Positions 7,518 to 12,938 of a stretch of DNA of 12,938 nucleotides are shown here, in pieces. Under the pieces are notes generated by a model. The model saw nothing but the letters and a program-made list of their open reading frames with translations, made no database searches and was not told the origin of the DNA. Numbering within the stretch: position 1 is the first letter of the stretch; every line of letters starts with the position of its first letter. Origin of the DNA: an uncultured Pseudorhodobacter sp. (GTDB taxonomy: Bacteria > Pseudomonadota > Alphaproteobacteria > Rhodobacterales > Rhodobacteraceae). The position numbers and the translations under genes were made by a program. The stretch is from contig CAMFIX010000035.1 of the NCBI GenBank assembly GCA_945952425.1, forward strand, positions 1 to 12,938, written 5' to 3'.

Positions 7518-8851
7518 GGCAGGGTCGCGCAAAAGGCGCGCAGCCGGGCCAGGGCGGGATGCGCGAGGTTGCGGTTCAGCTGGGCGCGGACGCGGGGGAT
7601 CATGGCCAGATACCGCGGCTTGCCCTGCGCGGCCAGCCGGGCAAAGACGCCAAGAATGCGCAAGCTGCGCTGGGCGCCGAGCGCGGCATGGGCGGCGGCA
7701 AAATCGGGCGAGGGATCGAAGCGGGCGACGAGATGCGCCTCCAACTCTGCGGGCACGTCGCGGCGAGCGTCCTGGGTCAGCGAGACGAGGTCATAGCCGG
7801 GCTGGCCCATCTGGCCGAGCTGGAAATCCAGCAGGCCGATGCGGGCAAGACCGGGGCGTTGGGGCAGAAAAAGCAGGTTCTCGGCATGGTAATCGCGCAG
7901 AATCAGGACGCGGGGGCCATCGGCCAGCGCCAGAGTCTCGGTCATCAGGCCGGTGAAATCGGCGCGGGCCTGGGGGCTCGCGGGGGCATAGGTGTCGAGC
8001 GCGAGCGCCGCAGCCTCGGCCCAATCGGCGGCGGAAAGGTCGGGCAGGCCGGGGGGCGCGGGATGGGCTTGCAGATGGCGGAGGACATCGGTGGCGGCCT
8101 CGTAAAGCGGCAGCTGCAGGCTGGGGTCGCGGGCGATGACGGCGGGGAAAAGGTCGTCGCCGAGGTCTTCGACGAGGAGAAAACCGCGGGGGATATCCTC
8201 GGCAAGGATTTGGGGGGCAGAGAGGTCGAGCGCGGTCAAGTGACGGGAAATGCGGGCGAAATCCTCGACGCGGTCGGGTTGGCCGGGGGGGGCGTCCATC
8301 AGGAGCGCATCGGGAAGGCGGGTATAGCGGCGGGCGGAGGCGTCGCCGGTCAGGGGCTGGCGGGGGCTGTCGGCGCGGTCGTGGCGGGCGAGGAAATCCT
8401 CGGCCTGCTGGTCGCGGAAGGCGCGGGGCAGGTCGGGCAGGTCGGGAGAGAGCGTGACGCGGCGACCCTCGCCCCAGGGGGAAAATGCCAGGCGATAACC
8501 CTCGGGCAGGGCGCGGCCCAGCCGGTCGGGCCATTCGACCAGGCAGATCGCGGTGGCGAAAGCATCTTCCAGCCCAAGCTCCAGCACCTCGTCGGGATGG
8601 GTCAGGCGGTAGAGGTCGGCGTGCCAGATCTCGGGCCTGCCGGGATAGGTCTGCACCAGGGTGAAGGTTGGCGAGGGCACCTCGGTCGCCTCGCCCAGCC
8701 GAGCCCGGATCAGCGCCCGGGCGAGATGGCTTTTGCCCGAGCCGATGGGCCCGTCCAGCAGCAGGGTATCGCCGGGGCCAAGCAGGCCTGCCAGCGCACG
8801 ACCCAGCGCCGCGGTGTCGGTTTCATCCACAAGATCGAAGGTCTGGACCAT
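7514..8851 (-). CDS. tsaE-amgK: Fusion of TsaE (t6A tRNA ATPase) with AmgK-like sugar kinase
   Basis: This 445-residue protein joins two domains. Residues 1 to about 140 are TsaE, the ATPase that works with TsaB/TsaD in making t6A37 on tRNA. It has Walker A GPIGSGKS (34-41), SPTFTLVQTY (60-69), HADLYRL (77-83) and EWPDRL (106-111). Residues about 142-445 are an APH-type phosphotransferase related to AmgK, the anomeric MurNAc/GlcNAc kinase. It shows GDASARRYTR (169-178), LLVEDLGDDLF (225-235), catalytic loop LRDYHAENLLFL (318-329, D320) and metal-binding LLDFQLGQ (340-347, D342). There is no stop or frameshift between the parts. Pairing with the next gene, murU-like, gives the two consecutive steps of cell-wall sugar recycling. 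The ATG has no clear Shine-Dalgarno. A TTTAGT element (8865-8860) lies 8 bases upstream, so a short-leader or leaderless transcript is possible. Fusions of this type are known in Rhodobacterales. Confidence 0.94.
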   Translation of the reverse strand: MVQTFDLVDETDTAALGRALAGLLGPGDTLLLDGPIGSGKSHLARALIRARLGEATEVPSPTFTLVQTYPGRPEIWHADLYRLTHPDEVLELGLEDAFATAICLVEWPDRLGRALPEGYRLAFSPWGEGRRVTLSPDLPDLPRAFRDQQAEDFLARHDRADSPRQPLTGDASARRYTRLPDALLMDAPPGQPDRVEDFARISRHLTALDLSAPQILAEDIPRGFLLVEDLGDDLFPAVIARDPSLQLPLYEAATDVLRHLQAHPAPPGLPDLSAADWAEAAALALDTYAPASPQARADFTGLMTETLALADGPRVLILRDYHAENLLFLPQRPGLARIGLLDFQLGQMGQPGYDLVSLTQDARRDVPAELEAHLVARFDPSPDFAAAHAALGAQRSLRILGVFARLAAQGKPRYLAMIPRVRAQLNRNLAHPALARLRAFCATLP

Positions 8852-8904
8852 GGCCAGACACTAAAGGATGTGGCTCTGCGGGGGAAGAGGGCGCCATGAC
8901 GGAA

Positions 8905-8932
8905 GCCCGGGCGGCCTTGCGACCGCCCGGGC
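8905..8932 (-). terminator. Perfect 10-bp GC-rich hairpin, probable terminator after the divL-like gene
   Basis: Arms GCCCGGGCGG (8905-8914) and CCGCCCGGGC (8923-8932) are exact reverse complements around an 8-base loop. Flanking GAAG/CTTC residues can extend the stem with one bulge. On the minus strand the hairpin is followed by TTCC rather than a long T run, so termination may be partial, allowing some read-through into tsaE-amgK. Confidence 0.55.
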
Positions 8933-8935
8933 CTT

Positions 8936-8985
8936 CGAAGCTGCAGAGGCCCCCGGCGCAGGATCGGGCGCCGGGGTCAGCTTCG
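8936..8985 (-). repeat. Second, compound hairpin immediately after the divL-like stop codon
   Basis: The outer arms CGAAGCTG (8936-8943) and CAGCTTCG (8978-8985) and the inner arms CCCCGGCGC (8951-8959) and GCGCCGGGG (8968-8976) are both exact inverted repeats, nested with an asymmetric internal loop. The structure begins 4 bases past the divL-like TGA. It could be part of a two-hairpin terminator or protect the mRNA 3' end. Confidence 0.6.
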
Positions 8986-8989
8986 CACG

Positions 8990-10570
8990 TCAGGCACGCT
9001 TCAGCTCGGCGCCTTTCATGAAGACCGCTTTCGGCGCGGCCGCGGCATCGCGCAGCCGGTAGCCGGTCATCGTCGCCCCTCCGGCCAGCGGCACGAAGCG
9101 CGCCTCGACCATGCGGCCATCCAAGAGCCGCAGATCGGCATTCCAGGCGCTGCGCGCGCCGGTTTGGGCTGCGAAATCCTCCAGGTCGCTCCAGACCTGC
9201 GTCGGCGAGCACCTTTCGCGCCAGGTGTTCGAGACGCTGCGCAAGGTCGCCTCGGCCAGGTTCGCCGCCGGGTTCACGCCCCAAAGCTCGGCATAGGCCT
9301 CGTTCGACATCACCAGCTGCCCGGCCGAGGTGAAGACGGCGATCGCCTCCTTGACCTGGTCCAGCACGGACTGGCCGATCTCCAGGTCGGCGCGGAAGCG
9401 GCGGGTGCGGATCATCTCGGAGGAGATGTCTTCGAACATCAGGGCCAGCGCGCCATTGGGATGCGGGCGGCCGATGACGCGGTAGGTCTGACCGCCGGGC
9501 AGGCTCCAGGTCTCTTCATAAAGGCCCGAGGCGGCGGCGCGCTCCATCTCCATCAACTGGCGGCGCCAGTTGCGGTAATCCTTCGGCTCGGGGATCATGT
9601 TGCGGTCGCGCATCCCGTCCAGCACCGACAGAAGCGAGGGGCGCATGGTCAGGAAATCGGCTGGCAGGCCGGTCAGGTCCACGAAGGCGGAGTTAAATGA
9701 CAAGAGCAGGCGGTGCTTGTCAAAGATCGCGAGGCCGACATGCAGATTGGCGATGGTCTTGGTCAGCGTCACCATGAAATCGCGCAAGGCGGTTTCGGCC
9801 TGCACCAGAAGGTCGATGGGCGTGGCGAAATGCAGCTTTTCCTCGCCGCTTTCGGTGGTCACGACGTCATACCAGGCCTCGTCGCCATCGGCGAGCCCCA
9901 GGCGATAGCGCTTGCCCTCGCCCTTGGTCGGGCCGCGGGTCACGACGGGTTCGCCGAAGATATGCGGCAGGGGCCAGGTCAGATCCTGGTTGGTCAGAAC
10001 CTCGGCGGCGCGCAGCATATAGGCGTTGTTGGCCCAGATCACATCGCCATTCGCCCGCTCTTTCCAGATCAGGGCCGAGCTGCGGGCGGCGGTTTCGCGC
10101 AAGAGCGCGATCTCTTCCTCCATCGCGCGCATCGCCATCATGTCCTGCCCGCCCGGAGCGATCTGGTGGCTGGGGTCGGTCAGCACGACACGGGTGAGGC
10201 CGCCGCGCAATTCGGCTTGCAGGTGAAGGGCTTGGCCATTGGCGGGCGCCGCGGTCATCGTCAGCGCGCCGTCCAGCGCCAGTCGCAAAAGCCGCGGTTC
10301 CAGCTCGGCGAAATGCGGGGTCAGCCAGCCCATCAGCCGGGCCCAGGGCGTGCCCTGTGCCGGGATCGCGGCCAGAAGCGCGCGGGCGCCGGGGGTCGAG
10401 TCGATCAGGGTTTCGCCATCGAACAGGAAGACCGTGGCCGAGGTATCCTCGGCAAAGACCGAGACCGGCGCCCGGCGTTGCCGACGCTCCAGCCAGATCA
10501 TCGCGACCAGGGCCGCCCCCGCCGTGGCCAGGGCCAGGAATACAAGCTCGATTTGCAGAACCCAGGTCAC
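8990..10570 (-). CDS. divL: DivL-like membrane-anchored multi-PAS protein without kinase core
   Basis: This encodes 526 residues from GTG 10570-10568. An N-terminal membrane helix (about 4-26, VLQIELVFLALATAG onward, ending WLERRQRR) anchors a cytoplasmic chain of about four PAS-like regions near 40-130, 155-255, 265-385 and 395-508. The third and fourth are the clearest. The third has LTKTIANLHVGLAIFD, FNSAFVDLTGLP, NMIPEPKDYRNW and GLYEETWSLPGGQTYRV. The fourth has EAIAVFTSAGQLVMSNEAYAELWG. The protein ends in a basic tail where DivL of Caulobacter would begin its DHp and ATPase domains, so it has no H-box, N-box or G-box. Known family role: DivL acts with CckA to control CtrA phosphorylation, and a PAS protein called DivL does so in Rhodobacter capsulatus. 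Identity rests on PAS similarity and on its position beside tsaE. A CtrA box lies upstream. An alternative GTG at 10609 lacks an RBS. Confidence 0.75.
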   Translation of the reverse strand: MTWVLQIELVFLALATAGAALVAMIWLERRQRRAPVSVFAEDTSATVFLFDGETLIDSTPGARALLAAIPAQGTPWARLMGWLTPHFAELEPRLLRLALDGALTMTAAPANGQALHLQAELRGGLTRVVLTDPSHQIAPGGQDMMAMRAMEEEIALLRETAARSSALIWKERANGDVIWANNAYMLRAAEVLTNQDLTWPLPHIFGEPVVTRGPTKGEGKRYRLGLADGDEAWYDVVTTESGEEKLHFATPIDLLVQAETALRDFMVTLTKTIANLHVGLAIFDKHRLLLSFNSAFVDLTGLPADFLTMRPSLLSVLDGMRDRNMIPEPKDYRNWRRQLMEMERAAASGLYEETWSLPGGQTYRVIGRPHPNGALALMFEDISSEMIRTRRFRADLEIGQSVLDQVKEAIAVFTSAGQLVMSNEAYAELWGVNPAANLAEATLRSVSNTWRERCSPTQVWSDLEDFAAQTGARSAWNADLRLLDGRMVEARFVPLAGGATMTGYRLRDAAAAPKAVFMKGAELKRA

Positions 10571-10575
10571 GCCGG

Positions 10576-10581
10576 CCTCCT
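10576..10581 (-). promoter_or_regulatory. Strong Shine-Dalgarno deciding the divL-like start
   Basis: AGGAGG on the minus strand lies 5 bases before GTG 10570-10568. It favours this start over the in-frame GTG at 10609, which has no purine-rich site ahead of it and would leave only a few bases after the CtrA box. The chosen start also places the membrane helix at the very N-terminus. Confidence 0.75.
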
Positions 10582-10614
10582 CGTTGTTGTCGAGGTCGAA
10601 GCTAGGCACACGAG

Positions 10615-10630
10615 GTTAACAAAGGTTTAA
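10615..10630 (-). promoter_or_regulatory. Predicted CtrA-binding box upstream of the divL-like gene
   Basis: The minus strand reads TTAA, seven bases (ACCTTTG), then TTAAC, an exact match to the full CtrA consensus TTAA-N7-TTAAC known from Caulobacter and other alphaproteobacteria. The downstream edge is 44 bases before GTG 10570, fitting a position over the -35 region of a short-leader promoter. TTAA is rare elsewhere in this GC-rich window and I saw no second pair at this spacing. Binding is predicted, not shown. Confidence 0.7.
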
Positions 10631-10653
10631 GTAAATAATTCCCTTTTTTACTT
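10629..10653. repeat. AT-rich dyad in the regB-divL spacer
   Basis: AAGTAAA (10629-10635) and TTTACTT (10647-10653) are exact reverse complements separated by 11 bases, with two bases shared with the CtrA box. It lies between the regB stop and the divL-like start in the most AT-rich patch of the window. The stem is too weak for an intrinsic terminator, so a regulator-binding site or promoter region is more likely. Confidence 0.4.
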
Positions 10654-10666
10654 GATCGGAACCGCG

Positions 10667-12028
10667 TCAAATCTCCATCGGGCGGTTCTCGCCCATCGTC
10701 CCGGGCGCATCGGCCAGCAGCTGCGATTCGGGCCAGACCACCTCGACCACGGCGCCGGACCGCTCCGGCCGCTCGCCGGGACCCGAGAACGGATCGGAGG
10801 CATTGGCGAAGGTCAGGCTGGCGCCAGAGCGTTCCAGCAGGGTCTTGGCAATGAAAAGCCCCAGCCCCATGCCCTCATACCCCGGGCGGCTTTCGACGCG
10901 GCGGGTGCCGACGAAAGGGTCGCCGATCCGTGACAAGACGTGAAAGGGAAAGCCGTCGCCGTCGTCGACGATGCGCACGCGGATCTGGTCCTGCACATGC
11001 TCCAGGTCGATCCAGACCTTGGCCACCGCGAAATCGACTGCGTTCTGGATCAGGTTGCGCAACCCGTGAATGACCTCGGGCCGCCGCCAGACCCGGGGCT
11101 GGCGGTCCAGCCCGATGCCGTCGACGATCTCGACCCGCTTGCCGCGGACCAGATGCGGCTCGGCGGCTTCGCGGACCAGGGCGATCAGCGGGGCCTGGCG
11201 CAGGTGGAGGTCGTCCTTCCCCGCCCGCCCCATGTCGCGCAGGATGTCGCGGCAGCGGTCGGCCTGGGCGCGGATCAGCAGCGCATCTTCGCGCGCATCG
11301 CCCTCCAGCTCGTCCACCAGCTCGGAGGCCACCATCTTGATCGTGGCCAAAGGCGTCCCCAGCTCATGCGCCGCCGCCGCCACCACGCCGCCCAGGTCGG
11401 TCAGCTTCTGCTCGCGCGAAAGCGCCATCTGCGTCGCCAGCAAAGCATCCGCCATCGCCCGCATCTCCACCGCGATCCGCCGCGAGAAGATGGCGATGAA
11501 GACCGTGCCCGAGACCACGGCCAGCCAGAAGCCGATCTCGAACTGGTGGGGCAAGGTGACGACAGAGCCATCGGCAAAGCGCAAGGGCTTGAAGACGAAG
11601 GCGACGGCCGTCACCAGCTGCACGGCCAGCCCGCCGAGGAAGACGGTCGATTTCAGCTCCAGCGCGGCGGCGGAGATCGTGACGGGCACGATGACCAGCA
11701 GGATGAAGGGATTGTCGAGGCCCCCGGTCATGCCGACCAGATAGACCAGCTGCACGAGGTCGAAGAGCAGCAAAAGCATCGCCTCGTGGTCGGCCAGCCT
11801 GCGGTTGCCGGGAAAGACCGTGGCGCAGACGATGTTCAGCGCCATGGCGGCGCCGATGGCCAGGGCGCAGGGGCCGACCGGCACGATCAGCCCGAACCAG
11901 GCATTGGCCGCCACCAGCACGACGATCTGCCCCACGACCGCCATCCAGCGCAGGGTCGTCAGCGTGCGCAGGCGAACCCATTCGCCCTCGCTGAAATCCC
12001 GCCCCGAGGGCCCGGGCAATTGGTCCAT
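10667..12028 (-). CDS. regB: Redox sensor histidine kinase RegB/PrrB
   Basis: This 453-residue inner-membrane kinase phosphorylates RegA in response to redox state and controls photosynthesis, respiration, nitrogen and carbon fixation genes in its relatives. Residues about 28-182 hold six hydrophobic segments. The quinone-sensing loop GGLDNPF is exact at 102-108. The H-box AAAHELGTPLATIK places the phosphorylated His at 221. The redox-active cysteine of RegB is C259 in DRCRDILRDMGRAGKDD. The N-box is GLRNLIQNAVDFA (322-334), the G1 region DDGDGFP (355-361) and the G2 region GYEGMGLGL (383-391). Length fits the family (about 460). The start at ATG 12028-12026 follows GAGGGG at a suitable distance. 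An open frame continues upstream to 12601 but runs antisense through senC and is spurious. The gene is divergent from senC-regA, and the divL-like gene follows on the same strand after about 96 bases. Confidence 0.97.
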   Translation of the reverse strand: MDQLPGPSGRDFSEGEWVRLRTLTTLRWMAVVGQIVVLVAANAWFGLIVPVGPCALAIGAAMALNIVCATVFPGNRRLADHEAMLLLLFDLVQLVYLVGMTGGLDNPFILLVIVPVTISAAALELKSTVFLGGLAVQLVTAVAFVFKPLRFADGSVVTLPHQFEIGFWLAVVSGTVFIAIFSRRIAVEMRAMADALLATQMALSREQKLTDLGGVVAAAAHELGTPLATIKMVASELVDELEGDAREDALLIRAQADRCRDILRDMGRAGKDDLHLRQAPLIALVREAAEPHLVRGKRVEIVDGIGLDRQPRVWRRPEVIHGLRNLIQNAVDFAVAKVWIDLEHVQDQIRVRIVDDGDGFPFHVLSRIGDPFVGTRRVESRPGYEGMGLGLFIAKTLLERSGASLTFANASDPFSGPGERPERSGAVVEVVWPESQLLADAPGTMGENRPMEI

Positions 12029-12097
12029 GGTGCACCCCTCGCGTCTGCCTTGGGGAATTGTTATGGTCCCGCCGTTTCGCAAGCAATGGAGTGCAGG
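12029..12097. promoter_or_regulatory. Divergent regB / senC-regA promoter region
   Basis: This 69-base spacer must carry both promoters unless they lie within the coding ends. On the minus strand TTGCTT (12086-12081), 17 bases, then TAACAA (12063-12058) is a weak candidate for regB. On the plus strand TATGGT (12063-12068) is a -10-like element for senC, but no good -35 is visible. The two candidates overlap, so opposing transcription may compete. I cannot identify a clear RegA-binding dyad by eye. Confidence 0.4.
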
Positions 12098-12715
12098 ATG
12101 GGCGCGGGTCAGATCATCGCTATCACCGGGGCCGTGACCCTGGCTGCCGTCTTGGGGGTCACGACCTATGTCGTCACCAAGGGTCGGGCCAGTGACGCCT
12201 TCGCGCAGTGCCGCTCTGGCACCGTGGTGGGCGGGCAGATCGGCGGGCCTTTGGCGCTGCACGATGCCAAGGGCGTGGCGGTGACCGATAAGGAGATCCT
12301 CGCCACCCCCGCGCTGGTCTATTTCGGCTATGCCAGTTGCCCCGATGTCTGCCCCATCGACAATGCCCGCAACGACGAGGCCGTCGATCAGCTGGCGAAA
12401 GAGGGGCTGACGGTGACGCCGGTCTTCATCTCGGTCGATCCGACGCGCGACACGCCCGATGTTCTGGCCGGCTATCAAGAGGCCTTCACCCATCTGCGCG
12501 CCTATTCCGGCACCGAAGAGCAGATCGCCGCTGCCGCCAAGGCCTACAAGGTCTATTACCAGGTGCCCGCCGACAAGACGCCGGGTTACGCCGTGGATCA
12601 CACGACGATGACCTATCTGATGCTGCCCGGCAAAGGCTTTGCCGATGTCTTCCAGCGCGAGGACACCGCCCAGGACATCGCCACACGCACGGCTTGTTAT
12701 CTTAAGTCCAGCTAG
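12098..12715 (+). CDS. senC: SCO1/SenC (PrrC) family copper-binding thioredoxin-like protein
   Basis: This is a 205-residue membrane-anchored periplasmic protein. A hydrophobic helix (about 5-26) is followed by a thioredoxin-like fold with the SCO copper site: CPDVC at 81-85 (C81, C85) and H168 in VDHTTMTYLM. FISVDPTRDTP (110-120) is a further family signature. SCO proteins deliver copper to the CuA site of cytochrome c oxidase, and PrrC/SenC also influences signalling through RegB, linking oxidase activity to RegA output. Two additional cysteines, C38 and C200, lie outside the metal site. The start was set at ATG 12098, with GGAG at 12088-12091 six bases upstream. The in-frame ATG at 12086 overlaps that site and is less likely. 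The open frame reaching far upstream is antisense to regB and not coding. regA starts 30 bases after the stop, so the two are cotranscribed. Confidence 0.96.
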   Translation: MGAGQIIAITGAVTLAAVLGVTTYVVTKGRASDAFAQCRSGTVVGGQIGGPLALHDAKGVAVTDKEILATPALVYFGYASCPDVCPIDNARNDEAVDQLAKEGLTVTPVFISVDPTRDTPDVLAGYQEAFTHLRAYSGTEEQIAAAAKAYKVYYQVPADKTPGYAVDHTTMTYLMLPGKGFADVFQREDTAQDIATRTACYLKSS

Positions 12716-12745
12716 TTAGCCTTCCGCAATCCTGGAGGGGGAACC

Positions 12746-12938
12746 ATGTCCGAAGATCAGCCGGAGATCGGGCCGGATCGCAGCCTGCTATTGGTCGACG
12801 ATGACGAGGCTTTCGTGAAGCGCCTGGCCAAGGCGATGGACAAGCGCGGCTTCCAGACCGAGGTCGCGCTGAGCGTCGCCGAGGGCCGCGCCCAGGTCGA
12901 GGCGCATGCGCCCGCCTATGCCGTGGTCGATCTGCGGC
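12746..12938 (+). CDS. regA: Response regulator RegA/PrrA, N-terminal part (cut by window end)
   Basis: The first 64 residues of RegA are visible, and the gene runs off the right edge. SLLLVDDDEAFVKRLAKAM (13-31) holds the acidic pocket aspartates D18-D20, and AYAVVDLR (57-64) brings the phosphoacceptor aspartate at residue 62. The sequence tracks Rhodobacter RegA closely, including the KRGFQTE segment at 33-39. RegA is phosphorylated by RegB and binds DNA through a C-terminal helix-turn-helix that is not visible here. GGAGGGGG (12734-12741) gives a strong RBS 4 bases before ATG 12746. It follows senC by 30 bases and is convincingly in the same transcript, opposite to its kinase gene. Confidence 0.96.
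   Translation, partial: MSEDQPEIGPDRSLLLVDDDEAFVKRLAKAMDKRGFQTEVALSVAEGRAQVEAHAPAYAVVDLR

Larger units (their letters stand above)
8852..8989 (-). other. Intergenic gap between the divL-like gene and tsaE-amgK
   Basis: This is 138 bases with no credible gene. It holds two consecutive hairpins (8936-8985 and 8905-8932), described separately. No remnant of a histidine-kinase domain can be read in it, so the divL-like gene is not simply interrupted here by a recent frameshift. The proximal 50 bases before tsaE contain the weak -10-like element TTTAGT noted under that gene. Confidence 0.6.

Noticed and set aside
7559..8899. Plus-strand open frame of 446 codons opposite tsaE-amgK
   Set aside because: It is antisense to the fusion gene with intact motifs. 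The Gly/Gln-rich translation shows no family signature and there is no credible promoter or RBS.
10652..10670. TTGAT...TCAA pair resembling an FNR/Crp-type site at the regB end
   Set aside because: The halves are separated by too many bases for the TTGAT-N4-ATCAA layout, and the right half overlaps the regB stop codon.
748..12028. Possible mobile element or gene-transfer-agent structural genes
   Set aside because: No transposase, integrase, phage gene, tRNA-linked repeat or terminal inverted repeat is visible. All large frames are conserved chromosomal genes.
10940..12097. Long plus-strand frame running in phase into senC
   Set aside because: The upstream part is antisense to regB and His/Asp/Gln-rich. 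senC has its own RBS and membrane anchor beginning at 12098, so the upstream extension is not coding.
12029..12601. Minus-strand upstream extension of regB through senC
   Set aside because: RegB family length and the RBS place the start at 12028. The extension is antisense to senC and has no homology-like features.

Overview
The window is GC-rich DNA from an alphaproteobacterium, almost certainly a member of the Rhodobacterales (Rhodobacter/Paracoccus relatives). The main evidence is the regB-senC-regA arrangement, with RegB, SenC and RegA sequences that closely match those of purple non-sulfur and related bacteria. The fused TsaE/sugar-kinase gene and the short PAS-only DivL-like protein point the same way. 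Almost all of the sequence is coding, and I see no mobile element, CRISPR array, rRNA or tRNA.

Layout from left to right. Positions 1-347 hold the 3' end of a plus-strand gene, possibly a capsule- or glycosyltransferase-like protein. It converges on trxA, with a symmetric hairpin terminator at 348-373 between them. From 12028 down to 390 runs a tightly packed minus-strand block, in transcription order: regB, a divL-like PAS gene, tsaE-amgK fusion, murU-like nucleotidyltransferase, addB, addA, trxA. From tsaE-amgK to addA the genes overlap by 4, 8 and 14 bases, and trxA follows addA after 31 bases, so these five look like one operon. On the plus strand, senC and the first 64 codons of regA diverge from regB across a 69-base spacer.

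Functional grouping. RegB/RegA with SenC is the global redox-responsive two-component system and its copper-binding partner. The divL-like gene is predicted to feed the CckA-ChpT-CtrA phosphorelay, which controls motility, cell-cycle functions and, in Rhodobacterales, gene transfer agent production. TsaE acts in tRNA t6A37 synthesis. The AmgK-like domain and the MurU-like protein form a peptidoglycan sugar salvage route (MurNAc to UDP-MurNAc). AddAB is the RecBCD-type double-strand-break resection enzyme, and TrxA is thioredoxin.

The most notable signal is a perfect CtrA-type box, TTAA-N7-TTAAC on the minus strand (10630-10615), in the only AT-rich intergenic stretch of the window. It lies just upstream of the divL-like gene and suggests that CtrA directly controls a regulator of its own phosphorelay. 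The same gene lacks any histidine-kinase core, and its best start is a GTG at 10570 with a perfect AGGAGG. I found no sign of a wholly new system; most of the window is conserved core chromosome.
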